Below are positions 53,189-61,108 of a DNA stretch of 64,000 nucleotides, one piece after another. Location of the stretch: positions 62,001 to 126,000 of the forward strand of contig NZ_LNUA01000011.1 of the NCBI RefSeq assembly GCF_009764355.1, in the 5' to 3' direction. The notes beneath the pieces were generated by a model. That model did no database searches. It saw only the letters and a list, made by a program, of their open reading frames with translations, and was not told the origin of the DNA. The position numbers were made by a program, and so were the translations under genes. Every line of letters starts with the position of its first letter. Positions within the stretch are counted from its first letter, which is position 1. The stretch is from Companilactobacillus bobalius (GTDB lineage Bacteria; Bacillota; Bacilli; Lactobacillales; Lactobacillaceae).

Positions 53189-54181
53189 ATGAATAAAAAA
53201 ATAATCTATTTTCTATCAATGGTATTCTTTGCCTTTATAGGCTTTATAACGTTTAACAACACTGTCGTGAAGGCCGATATTAGTAATGTTACAGTGACTC
53301 CCTTAATTGAGGATGCTAATAGTGATGTTACTGATAGGTTTGATATTGTTGGCAAACCGAATGCTACACGTACAGTTAAGATTTCTATTGGTAATTTCAG
53401 TATTAATAAACTACGTTTGAGAATTGTACCAACAAATGCAACAACTTCCATGGATGGTAAAATCGTCTATACAGACAAGGTTCGTGCAGGTCAGTATGGT
53501 TTGAAATATGCTTTTGCCGATATGACCAAGCCACAGACCTTAGTTTTGGAGCCGAATAAGACTAAAGATGTGACTTTTAAAATTAAATTGCCATCTGATA
53601 AGATAGAAGGATTAGTTATGGGTGGATTTAACATCTATGATGCAGCTAGGGATGGTGCCAAAGGTAATGCCAATGTTGCAGTCTGGATAACGGGCAACAA
53701 TAAAGCTGTTGGTGGTATTATCAGTTTACATAATTTGGCTTTGGACGTAATTAGTCGAAAACCGCATATTATTATCAATTTGCAAAATAAAGAACCTGGT
53801 CAGATGAAGAATGTTATCGTTCATATGACTGTAAAACGTAAGAGTTGGTTGGATCGTTTCAATTTGGGACCTAAGGAAATGGTTGCCGATACGACGTATA
53901 ATAAAGTTGCACCTAATTCAGCTATTCCGGTTGATTTTGATCAGAATCAGACACCAATTCAAGCGGGTGAATATGTTGTTAAGGGTGCGGCCCGAAGTGG
54001 AAAAGCTACTTGGACTTTCCATAAGACATATAAAATTACGCAAGATCAGGCGAATGATATCAACAAACGTTGTAAAGGCTTGATCTATAACAAGACCACA
54101 ACTTATATTTTGATTGTCTGTGTCTTAGTATCATTGATTTTCCTTATTTTCTGGGCCATTTGGTATTCAGGTAGGAGTTAA
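53189..54181 (+). CDS. DUF916/DUF3324 WxL-interacting protein 2
   Basis: A 330-residue protein of the same family: signal peptide to about VKA (residue 28), DUF916 region (VTPLIEDANSDVTDRFDIVG, ADMTKPQTLVLEPNKTKDVT, VMGGFNIYDA), DUF3324 region (ALDVISRKPHIIINLQNKEPGQM) and a C-terminal helix (TTYILIVCVLVSLIFLIFWAI). It lacks the long basic tail of its neighbours. The ribosome binding site CAGGGGC is moderate. Its stop is four bases before the next ATG. Confidence 0.9.
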   Translation: MNKKIIYFLSMVFFAFIGFITFNNTVVKADISNVTVTPLIEDANSDVTDRFDIVGKPNATRTVKISIGNFSINKLRLRIVPTNATTSMDGKIVYTDKVRAGQYGLKYAFADMTKPQTLVLEPNKTKDVTFKIKLPSDKIEGLVMGGFNIYDAARDGAKGNANVAVWITGNNKAVGGIISLHNLALDVISRKPHIIINLQNKEPGQMKNVIVHMTVKRKSWLDRFNLGPKEMVADTTYNKVAPNSAIPVDFDQNQTPIQAGEYVVKGAARSGKATWTFHKTYKITQDQANDINKRCKGLIYNKTTTYILIVCVLVSLIFLIFWAIWYSGRS

Positions 54182-54185
54182 AAAT

Positions 54186-55298
54186 ATGAAAAAACGAATA
54201 ATATTATTTTTCTCAACATTGTTGATGTTATTAATTGCCTTTTTACCAGCAACAACGGTGAAGGCAGCACCAGACAAATCTTATGCTATTCAAGCAATTT
54301 TACCTGACAATCAAATTGACAAGAATGAATCATATTTTGATTTGAAGGTAACTCCTAAGAAGGAACAAACTTTAAAAGTTTTAATTGCGAATACTGGTAC
54401 GAAACCAATTACAGTTACTGCTGAGGTTAACAATGCTTATACAGCTGACTCAGGTGTGATTGGCTATGATAAATACAATACTAAATTGTATAAGTCTAAG
54501 CTTCCTTCATTGACTTCATTAGTTGATGGTTCAAGGAAACAAGTTGTTAAGTTGGATACTGGTGAGAATAAGACGGTTGAATTCAAAGTTAAATCTCCAG
54601 ATTCAGAATACGCCGGAATTATTCTTGGTGGAGTCACGACCACAGCGTCAGTCAGTCCTACTAAGTCAAAAAATATCAATATCAAGAATCAAGTGCGTTA
54701 CGTTAAGGGTGTTGTTCTACGTTCAAAAGACGATGGAGTAATGCCTAGTATGCATTTAACTTCAGCTGCTCCAAGGGCTGTGGCGGGTTCAACTGGTATT
54801 TCTTATATGTTAGATAACACAGCTCCGATTAACATTAATAAAGTTAAATTGACTGCTCACATCAAACATAATGGTAAGACGATTAAGTACAACGCTGACA
54901 ATTTGCAAATTGCGCCTAATTCACAATTCAATTACTTTATTCCGATTAGTAAGTTGACATCGGGAACTTATAAAGCACATATTACTTTGAAAAATGATTC
55001 TGGATTTTCTCAATCATTTGATAAAAATATATCGGTTCAACAAAAAGAAGTCGATAGTGTTAAAGATGCCATCAATCCTAAGCAGGAAAGTAATAATAAG
55101 CAGTGGATTGGTATCATCATTGGAATTATTGTTTTAATCGTAATTGTTGTTTGGATGTACTTGTACTATTCACAACGTAATAAGAACGGTAAAGGACCTA
55201 AAGGTCGTAGTGGATTGAGATTTGGTGGAAAACCAAAGAATGATCCTAATAAGACTACTAGATCTGGTAATACAAGATCATCTCGTCATAAGAAATAA
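54186..55298 (+). CDS. DUF916/DUF3324 WxL-interacting protein 3
   Basis: A 370-residue paralogue: signal peptide to about VKA (residue 27), DUF916 (YAIQAILPDNQIDKNESYFD, EQTLKVLIANTG, YAGIILGGVTTTASV), DUF3324, a helix (WIGIIIGIIVLIVIVVWMYLYY) and a Lys/Arg/Gly-rich cytoplasmic tail. The ribosome binding site TAGGAG lies in the last codons of the preceding gene, so the two are translationally coupled. Confidence 0.9.
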   Translation: MKKRIILFFSTLLMLLIAFLPATTVKAAPDKSYAIQAILPDNQIDKNESYFDLKVTPKKEQTLKVLIANTGTKPITVTAEVNNAYTADSGVIGYDKYNTKLYKSKLPSLTSLVDGSRKQVVKLDTGENKTVEFKVKSPDSEYAGIILGGVTTTASVSPTKSKNINIKNQVRYVKGVVLRSKDDGVMPSMHLTSAAPRAVAGSTGISYMLDNTAPININKVKLTAHIKHNGKTIKYNADNLQIAPNSQFNYFIPISKLTSGTYKAHITLKNDSGFSQSFDKNISVQQKEVDSVKDAINPKQESNNKQWIGIIIGIIVLIVIVVWMYLYYSQRNKNGKGPKGRSGLRFGGKPKNDPNKTTRSGNTRSSRHKK

Positions 55299-55305
55299 GC
55301 TACCG

Positions 55306-55340
55306 ATACCTCAAGCAAATAATGCTTGAGGTATTTTTTT
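55306..55340 (+). terminator. Terminator after DUF916 gene 3
   Basis: TACCTCAAGC pairs with GCTTGAGGTA and is followed by a run of T. Confidence 0.88.
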
Positions 55341-55419
55341 ATTCTTTTAATTAAGGTGGAGATATTATTTTATTGAGAATATAATAAGCTTGATGAGTAG
55401 GCTGAAGGAGGGCGTTAAT

Positions 55420-57660
55420 TTGAAGACTAAAAATCTTTGGCAGAATGTTCTATTATTTTTTGCCAGTATTATGATTGTTCTTTTTAGTGCAACGACAGTT
55501 AAAGCTGATGATACGCCAACTGGGCTAAGTAATGATGATGTCTTGGGATATACACCGAATGGTTCTATCATAGGTAGACCAGCAAAAGATGGTATTTTTA
55601 CTAAACCATCCAGTTTGATCAATGGTGGAACGAATGCAGCCGCTGTTGTTAATAATACTTTGAGTAATACGGTTTACATGACTTTTTGGAGTAGTAAAAA
55701 TAATAATGGGATTTTATGGTCAAATGAGAAGAATAAGATGGATGTCACTAAGAATGCTTATTTTTCATTTTGGATAAAAACTCCTGTAGACACTGCTAGT
55801 GGTGGTGGATTAGCATTCGTTATGCAAAACGATCCTAATGGCACTAATGCTTTGTCGACTTTGAATGGCAATGCGACGGCACCAATGGAAACATTAGGTG
55901 TTTGGGCAGCGGATCAGAATACATCCCATTTGGCGAACGCTATTCAAAATAGTTGGGCACTAGAATTTGATAATTATCCTAACGTCAGTGGGAACGTGAA
56001 TGATGCTTTTGACAAAGATTCGAGTTTGGATAGTACTCAATTAGTCAGTGACAAGGTTCACATTGCTTCGGGATATCCTGATGATGAGCAATCTTATTCA
56101 CCACTGAGTAATGGGGCTTATTCATTGATTCATCAGTCACCAATTTATCGGACGATTGGTACAAATAGCGGTTGGCATCATGTTTCGATTCTATATAATC
56201 CGAATAATGATGGTAAGACGGCCAATATTACTTATAAATTCAATGATAAAAATATTGATGGTACACCTAACACTAATACTGGAGTAGATTCTGCTACAAA
56301 TCCAATCGAGGCAGATAAAACGGTCGAAATCGACTTGAGTAAATTTAATTTAGGCAGTGATAAAAAGGTTACTTGGGGTTTTGTTGGTGCTGGTAATACG
56401 GGAGCAAGTGAATCTCAGTTGATTTATGAACAATTATCTTCATTGGCTGATGTTTCAGTTGATGCTAAAATCTTCGACTCTACTCAAAATGATCGCGAAT
56501 TGACTTCTAATTATAAAGAAATCAATGCTGGCGATAATCTGAAGTTACAGTACGATTTGAAATACAATGGTGGACAAGAAGATGTTGGTAAAATCAAAAC
56601 GACAATTGATGTGCCCAAAAACGTTACTTTAAATTATGGTGCTTCAATTAAATTTGCTAATGGCAATACGGAGAATATTTCTAATTCAGAAATTGACACA
56701 GCTAATAAGACTGGTGTTTTGACCCACACAATCAGTTTGGTTACGAACGTGTTGAATACGACTAATAATCAGGCTACGCTTACTTTAACTGGTACCACGC
56801 CAACAACGGTTGCTGACAATACGAAGGTAGCATCTAGTCATGTTCATTTTGCCAGTGATACTTATATTGGTGATGCAATGGCAACTGATTTTGTTATCCG
56901 TAATCCTAAAATCAAAACTCTAAATTTGGATGCTAGTTTGTCATCAACTGAGATTTCAACTATTACTAGTACCAATTTGAAGGGTTCACTTACTTATGCT
57001 GATGGTAGTGCCTTTGAAAGTGAGGGAGCTCTTTTAAATGTGACAGTTGATGGTAAAAATTTGAGTCAAATGGCAGTCACGGCTACTGATGACAATAAGA
57101 AGATTGATTTTTCACTTCCGTTTTATGGTAGTTCTGACGCCGGAACTGACTTACCTGAACAAGAGATTCTAGGCCCAGGTACACACACGATAACAATTTC
57201 AGCCAATGATCACTACAATAATAAATCAGAGACGAAGACCTTTACGGTGACAGTTGATGCGCAATCGTTGAAACTTGATTTAGGTGATGGTAACTTTTCA
57301 TTTGCTAATATCCAATCATATTATTCTGGAGATGTACGTCGAAATGACGATTGGCAGGTCAATGTGATTGCTCAGGATTCATCGTGGTCTCTGTCAGCCA
57401 GTGGTACTTCTTTAGTGAACGACGATAGTGAGACTTTTGATGGTGAAATGTTTTATCGGGATGCCCAAGGTGAGGTAGCTGATTTGAATTCACCAACACT
57501 TATTAGTAATTCAGAAATTGAAAAGTCGGAGACGGGTACCTTTGATGTGACTAAGGGCTGGTCGAAAAATACTGGAATCTTGTTGCATTCAGATGGTGAT
57601 CTAGTTTCTAGTGGAAAATATACAGGAACAATTAGTTGGACTTTGAATAACTCAATTTAG
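55420..57660 (+). CDS. Lectin-WxL surface protein of the WxL locus
   Basis: A 746-residue secreted protein: signal peptide to about VKA (residue 30), L-type lectin-like domain about 40-360 (GGGLAFVMQNDPNGTNALS, NSWALEFDNYP, GWHHVSILYNP, KVTWGFVGAGN), Ig-like region about 370-640, and a C-terminal WxL domain with DWQVNV, SSWSLSASG and ISWTL at the end. It matches the layout of the 1060-residue protein at 42588. The TTG at 55420 has AAGGAGGG; no ATG with a ribosome binding site exists nearby. Confidence 0.88.
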   Translation: MKTKNLWQNVLLFFASIMIVLFSATTVKADDTPTGLSNDDVLGYTPNGSIIGRPAKDGIFTKPSSLINGGTNAAAVVNNTLSNTVYMTFWSSKNNNGILWSNEKNKMDVTKNAYFSFWIKTPVDTASGGGLAFVMQNDPNGTNALSTLNGNATAPMETLGVWAADQNTSHLANAIQNSWALEFDNYPNVSGNVNDAFDKDSSLDSTQLVSDKVHIASGYPDDEQSYSPLSNGAYSLIHQSPIYRTIGTNSGWHHVSILYNPNNDGKTANITYKFNDKNIDGTPNTNTGVDSATNPIEADKTVEIDLSKFNLGSDKKVTWGFVGAGNTGASESQLIYEQLSSLADVSVDAKIFDSTQNDRELTSNYKEINAGDNLKLQYDLKYNGGQEDVGKIKTTIDVPKNVTLNYGASIKFANGNTENISNSEIDTANKTGVLTHTISLVTNVLNTTNNQATLTLTGTTPTTVADNTKVASSHVHFASDTYIGDAMATDFVIRNPKIKTLNLDASLSSTEISTITSTNLKGSLTYADGSAFESEGALLNVTVDGKNLSQMAVTATDDNKKIDFSLPFYGSSDAGTDLPEQEILGPGTHTITISANDHYNNKSETKTFTVTVDAQSLKLDLGDGNFSFANIQSYYSGDVRRNDDWQVNVIAQDSSWSLSASGTSLVNDDSETFDGEMFYRDAQGEVADLNSPTLISNSEIEKSETGTFDVTKGWSKNTGILLHSDGDLVSSGKYTGTISWTLNNSI

Positions 57661-57701
57661 GTTAAAAATGATTCATTTTATGAAATAAAAGCTTTTATAA
57701 A

Positions 57702-57762
57702 GGTCGTCAATTGAAAAAACTCGGTAATTTATTACCGAGTTTTTTCAATATTTTGGACGACC
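57702..57762. terminator. Long perfect hairpin / bidirectional terminator
   Basis: TTGAAAAAACTCGGTAAT and its exact complement flank a two-base loop, and an outer GGTCGTC/GACGACC pair extends the structure to 61 bases. The inner part ends the lectin-WxL gene; the outer arms are more than a terminator needs. Confidence 0.8.
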
Positions 57763-57799
57763 ATTATTATATTTTTTAATTGTTAATTAACACATTCTA

Positions 57800-57965
57800 T
57801 TACAATTTTTTAGATGCATTTCCTAATGTGCTCATAAAATAGTTTGAAGACCAAAGATGGCCACTCCATAATTGTGATTTTGTTTCCGGGTATTTCTTGA
57901 GCCGTTCTCTAACCGATATTCTTTTTAGATTTTTTACGGTATTTGTTGGTGTTTTATCCGGTAAA
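57800..57965 (-). pseudogene. tnpA: IS200/IS605 TnpA (Y1 transposase) C-terminal fragment
   Basis: On the minus strand the frame reads FLLPDKTPTNTVKNLKRISV, KKYPETKSQLWSGHLW and SSNYFMSTLGNASKKL before a stop. LWSGHLWSSNYFMSTLG is the tyrosine-motif block of Y1 HUH transposases. The HUH-containing N-terminal two thirds and the usual C-terminal helix are gone. At its right edge it runs straight into the tnpB remnant of opposite orientation. Confidence 0.75.
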
Positions 57966-58932
57966 AGAAAGCTGAAAGCACCAGTCTTCAGGCCACTAAT
58001 AAAGATTTGTTTGAGGCATATAGGGGTTTCTTTAGTAAAAAGCGTAAGTTTCCTCGTTTCAAGAGCAAGAAGTTTCCCAAACAAAGTTATCAATCTAAGT
58101 TCGTAAATAACAACGTTGAGATCATTGATAACTCTTATATAAAACTTCCTAAACTTGGAGTAATGAAATATAAGAACAAGAAATCAATTCCTAGTATCAT
58201 CAAGTACGTTACGATTCGTAAGTCATCTACTAGCAAGTATTATGCTGTTTTAACGGTTGATGAAGAACCAGAGCAATTACCTAAGACTAATAAATCAGTT
58301 GGAATTGATATGGTGTTTCTGATCTAGTCATTTGTTCAAACGGTAGAAAATATAAGGCTATACGGTTTGATAAAAAATTAGCTAAAAAGAAACACCATTG
58401 GGAAAAACGATTAGCTAGAAGACGTACTCAGGCTTTGAGGGACATTCAATACAAGAAAAAATTTGGATTGAGTGACCCAAAAACTTTAGAACAGTACAGT
58501 AATTATATAAAGGCTAAGCTCATGGTAGCTAAATACAGTGAAAAAATAGCTAATCAAAGGAAAGACTATCTTCATAAGATAACTCGTGAATTAGTTGAAA
58601 ATAATGACATGATTGTAATTGAAGATTTGAAAACCAAAAATCTTCTTAAGAATCATAAATTATCACGTGTTATTGCCAACCAATCATGGAGTGCATTAAG
58701 ACTAATGCTTGAATACAAGTGTGAATGGTATGGTAAAAAACTTTTGATAGTTAATCCATTCAAAACTAGTCAAATTTGTTCTAACTGTGGTTATGACGAT
58801 GGTAAACACGGATTAAACATTCGAGAATGGGATTGTCCAAATTGTAGTATTCACCATGATAGAGATGTCAATGCAAGTAAAAACATATTAAATATTGGCT
58901 TGGAACAAGCCTTAGTAACCTCTACTGACTAG
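57966..58932 (+). pseudogene. tnpB: TnpB (IS605 OrfB, RNA-guided nuclease family), truncated and frameshifted
   Basis: The frame starts mid-domain with STSLQATNKDLFEAY and FFSKKRKFPRFKSKKF, so about the first 60 residues are missing. At 58309-58315 one G is lost (GATATGGTGTTT for expected GATATGGGTGTT), breaking VGIDxGVSDLVICSNG. Downstream, IVIEDLKTKNL, the CSNCG/CPNC zinc ribbon and DRDVNASKNIL keep the remaining RuvC and zinc residues. In active elements the 3' end and right end give the guide (omega) RNA; here the protein cannot be made in one piece. Confidence 0.82.
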
Positions 58933-59000
58933 TTGAAATACTAGTTGGCAAGTATGGAATGTTCCTAGAAGCTCGGTATTTTAGTACCGACGTAGTTCAC

Positions 59001-59171
59001 AGTGAAGGCGGCTTGATTATGAAAAAACATTTTCAAACGAAGACAGTTGATGATATTTCTGATGATTGGACAAATAATTCAGGTCTATTATTGGAGAATG
59101 ATACTAGTAAAGAAAATGAGGCTGGTCAATATACTGGTACTTTAAATTGGACAGCAATTAATTCATTGTAA
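59001..59171 (+). pseudogene. C-terminal remnant of a lectin-WxL gene
   Basis: Immediately after the IS right end, 56 codons read SEGGLIMKKHFQTKTVDDIS, then DDWTNNSGLLLENDTS and YTGTLNWTAINSL before TAA. This matches the last 55 residues of the lectin-WxL protein at 55420 (GWSKNTGILLHSDGD and YTGTISWTLNNSI), with the second WxL motif changed to WTA. The rest of the gene was lost on insertion or later deletion. An upstream TTG in the IS end would give a 70-codon frame, unlikely to be a real gene. Confidence 0.75.
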
Positions 59172-59210
59172 AAAAATAGACGGACTCGTTATGAGTTCGT
59201 CTATTTCTTT
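59172..59210. terminator. Bidirectional terminator
   Basis: AAATAGACGGACTC pairs with GAGTTCGTCTATTT; T-runs on both strands. Shared by the WxL remnant and the convergent Mga-like gene. Confidence 0.85.
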
Positions 59211-60723
59211 ACAAAACTTTTTTCTTTTTATTTGTGGTGATTTTATTTTTAAGTTTTTTGACGTAGATTTGATTCAATTGAATCAATAACCAGATATAGT
59301 CTGGCCTAGTGGAGGAAATATCCCAGGGAATGACTTTAAGATTTCCTGGATACTTCTTTTTCTCGATATCCAATGGTAAGACATCCAATGAAGTGATTAA
59401 GACGTCGACATCATCGTAAACGTTACTTGGAACTACTTCAACGAATTCGAGATTACGAACTGTTCTTAAAGCAACCTCAGCGGCCTGATTACCTGGGTCA
59501 ATTAAGACTTTAACACGGATGAAATCTTCTTCACGAATTGTTGAAATATAACTTGGCAAGATTTGATATAAATCTTTTGAAATTAATTCAGCCGCATTAT
59601 AAATGCCCGGAAATTCATTTTGATCAACATTTGAGAAGAAGGTATAAACGTCTTTGTACAAGTCAGTATATGATTGTTCATTACCCTCAGCGTACATTGT
59701 ATCGAGATGCATCAAGGAATATGGCGCCATGATGTAATAGAAAACAATATCACGGGTGACATAAGTCATGATGTGCTTCAAAGTCTTTTGATTATGATAA
59801 ACAGTCATATCATCGTGATAATGCTCTTTAAGAAAATCTATAAAGTGATAAACGAGCGCGTAGAACTTCGGATTAATACGAGCATTAGTATTGATTGGTT
59901 GTTCAAAGGCGGTGTCACTAGGTTGAAAGGCTGTCTTTCTAAAGAGATTGATCAGCTTATTTTCATTATGTAAGGCATCTAGTGGCACAATTGGATAATC
60001 ATCGTGAGTTAAAATCTCTTCACCTAGTTGTTGATTATCGAAGACAACGTTGTAATATGGCAAATCTTCAATATAATTTCGTTTGATCAAACGAATTCTG
60101 GAGATTGCCAAGAAATACTTCAGTTGAAAATGTACGATTGGATTGTCAAAAGTTATTCCCGCTTTGGCAATAATTTGATCGATTGAGTTCTCTTGAATAA
60201 GGCTAAATGGCCATTCTTGAGCATGGTAAGTATACCAATAGACATAATAAGCCATCCATCGGATATTTTTCTCATTACCCTTGATCTCAAGGGTTGAATT
60301 GGAAATTTTAAGTCCAAAGTTTTTAAGGAAGGCTCTGAATTTGGACATTCGACGATTGAGAGTTGATTTACTAGTAAAGTGTTCGTTACTGAAACTCTCA
60401 AATGATGGATTAGCACTGGTCAGGCCATAATTAAAGGCCTGAAAAACTACCGAGTTCTTAACTAAGTATAGGCGGTAAGTATCAATGAAAATTTTACTAA
60501 AGTCGATTGACTCAATCTTAGTGTCACTAGGATCGATATCAGGGGCGACATCGGCAAAATCTTCTAGCAGTGCTTGGAAAATGTTATATGTTTTTTGGTA
60601 CGTAAATTGTAATCTACTACTAATATTACTCAAGTTTACTTCACGAGGAGGTAGCGACTTAATAACAGTTAGCATTCGATATTTCTCTACGTCTTGCTTA
60701 ACTAAGAAAATTTGCTCCAACAT
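59209..60723 (-). CDS. Mga/AtxA-like transcriptional regulator
   Basis: A 504-residue protein. N-terminal helix-turn-helix regions at about residues 25-50 (REVNLSNISSRLQFTYQKTY) and about 105-140 (STLNRRMSKFRAFLKNFGLKI), then a long PRD-like helical region and a C-terminal EIIB-like fold (DVLITSLDVL, IPWDIS). This is the layout of Mga-type regulators of surface proteins. It converges on the WxL locus and is the obvious candidate controller, although no binding site is identified. The ATG at 60723 has GGGGG spaced ahead of it. Confidence 0.8.
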   Translation of the reverse strand: MLEQIFLVKQDVEKYRMLTVIKSLPPREVNLSNISSRLQFTYQKTYNIFQALLEDFADVAPDIDPSDTKIESIDFSKIFIDTYRLYLVKNSVVFQAFNYGLTSANPSFESFSNEHFTSKSTLNRRMSKFRAFLKNFGLKISNSTLEIKGNEKNIRWMAYYVYWYTYHAQEWPFSLIQENSIDQIIAKAGITFDNPIVHFQLKYFLAISRIRLIKRNYIEDLPYYNVVFDNQQLGEEILTHDDYPIVPLDALHNENKLINLFRKTAFQPSDTAFEQPINTNARINPKFYALVYHFIDFLKEHYHDDMTVYHNQKTLKHIMTYVTRDIVFYYIMAPYSLMHLDTMYAEGNEQSYTDLYKDVYTFFSNVDQNEFPGIYNAAELISKDLYQILPSYISTIREEDFIRVKVLIDPGNQAAEVALRTVRNLEFVEVVPSNVYDDVDVLITSLDVLPLDIEKKKYPGNLKVIPWDISSTRPDYIWLLIQLNQIYVKKLKNKITTNKKKKVL

Positions 60724-60788
60724 GTTTGTTTCCCCCGGCAATGTTAAATTGTTAATTTAAAAAGATTAATAAATATAAGAAACACTAC

Positions 60789-60817
60789 TTGCTACTATCT
60801 TAACATTTATTTATAAT
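60789..60817 (+). promoter_or_regulatory. Promoter of the lysine riboswitch-lysP unit
   Basis: TTGCTA (60789-60794) and TATAAT (60812-60817) are 17 bp apart, placing the transcription start near 60824, just before the riboswitch. Confidence 0.75.
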
Positions 60818-60825
60818 ATTTTGTA

Positions 60826-60995
60826 ATCAGATAGAGGCGCAATTTTTATTAGTCGTGTTTTGGAGTACGATAGGGTACCTTGAAAAAACATTAAAGGAAA
60901 AGTTGCCGAAATCATTTTATCCCTACTTGATAAAGTTGATTGGGCTATTACTTAATAGGTGGTAGACTGTCGTACGTTCAGAGAATGAGTTTCTT
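60826..60995 (+). promoter_or_regulatory. Lysine riboswitch (L box)
   Basis: Conserved L-box blocks appear in order: AGATAGAGGCGC, AGT, AAAGGAAAAGTTGCCGAA, TTGATTGGGCT and AGACTGTC, closing with AGAATGAG. Lysine binding is expected to favour the terminator at 61042-61083 and shut off the permease gene. Confidence 0.88.
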
Positions 60996-61041
60996 ATTTT
61001 TTGAAAAACGTTGAGCTATTGATTATTGGGATAATTATAAT

Positions 61042-61083
61042 CCTTATTGTCAGTAGTTCCTCTGATAATAGGGACTTTTTTTA
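61042..61083 (+). terminator. Expression-platform terminator of the lysine riboswitch
   Basis: AGTTCC and GGGACT, extended by TTATTGTCAG/CTGATAATA alternatives, precede seven T. Alternative pairing supports on/off switching. Confidence 0.75.
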
Positions 61084-61108
61084 TGTCCAAATAAAAGGGG
61101 AATGAAAG

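Larger units (their letters stand above)
57800..59000 (+). mobile_element. Decayed IS605-family element
   Basis: Divergent remnants of tnpA (minus) and tnpB (plus) are joined with the spacer and both N-termini deleted. The right end is recognisable: a CGGTA/TACCG hairpin followed by GTAGTTCAC at 58992-59000, a common right end of lactobacillus IS605 elements. No clear left-end hairpin was found. The element lies inside the WxL locus, directly ahead of a truncated WxL gene. Confidence 0.75.

Noticed and set aside
58959..59171. A 70-codon gene starting in the IS right end
   Set aside because: Its first 14 codons are IS end sequence and the rest is the tail of a WxL gene; treated as a pseudogene fragment.
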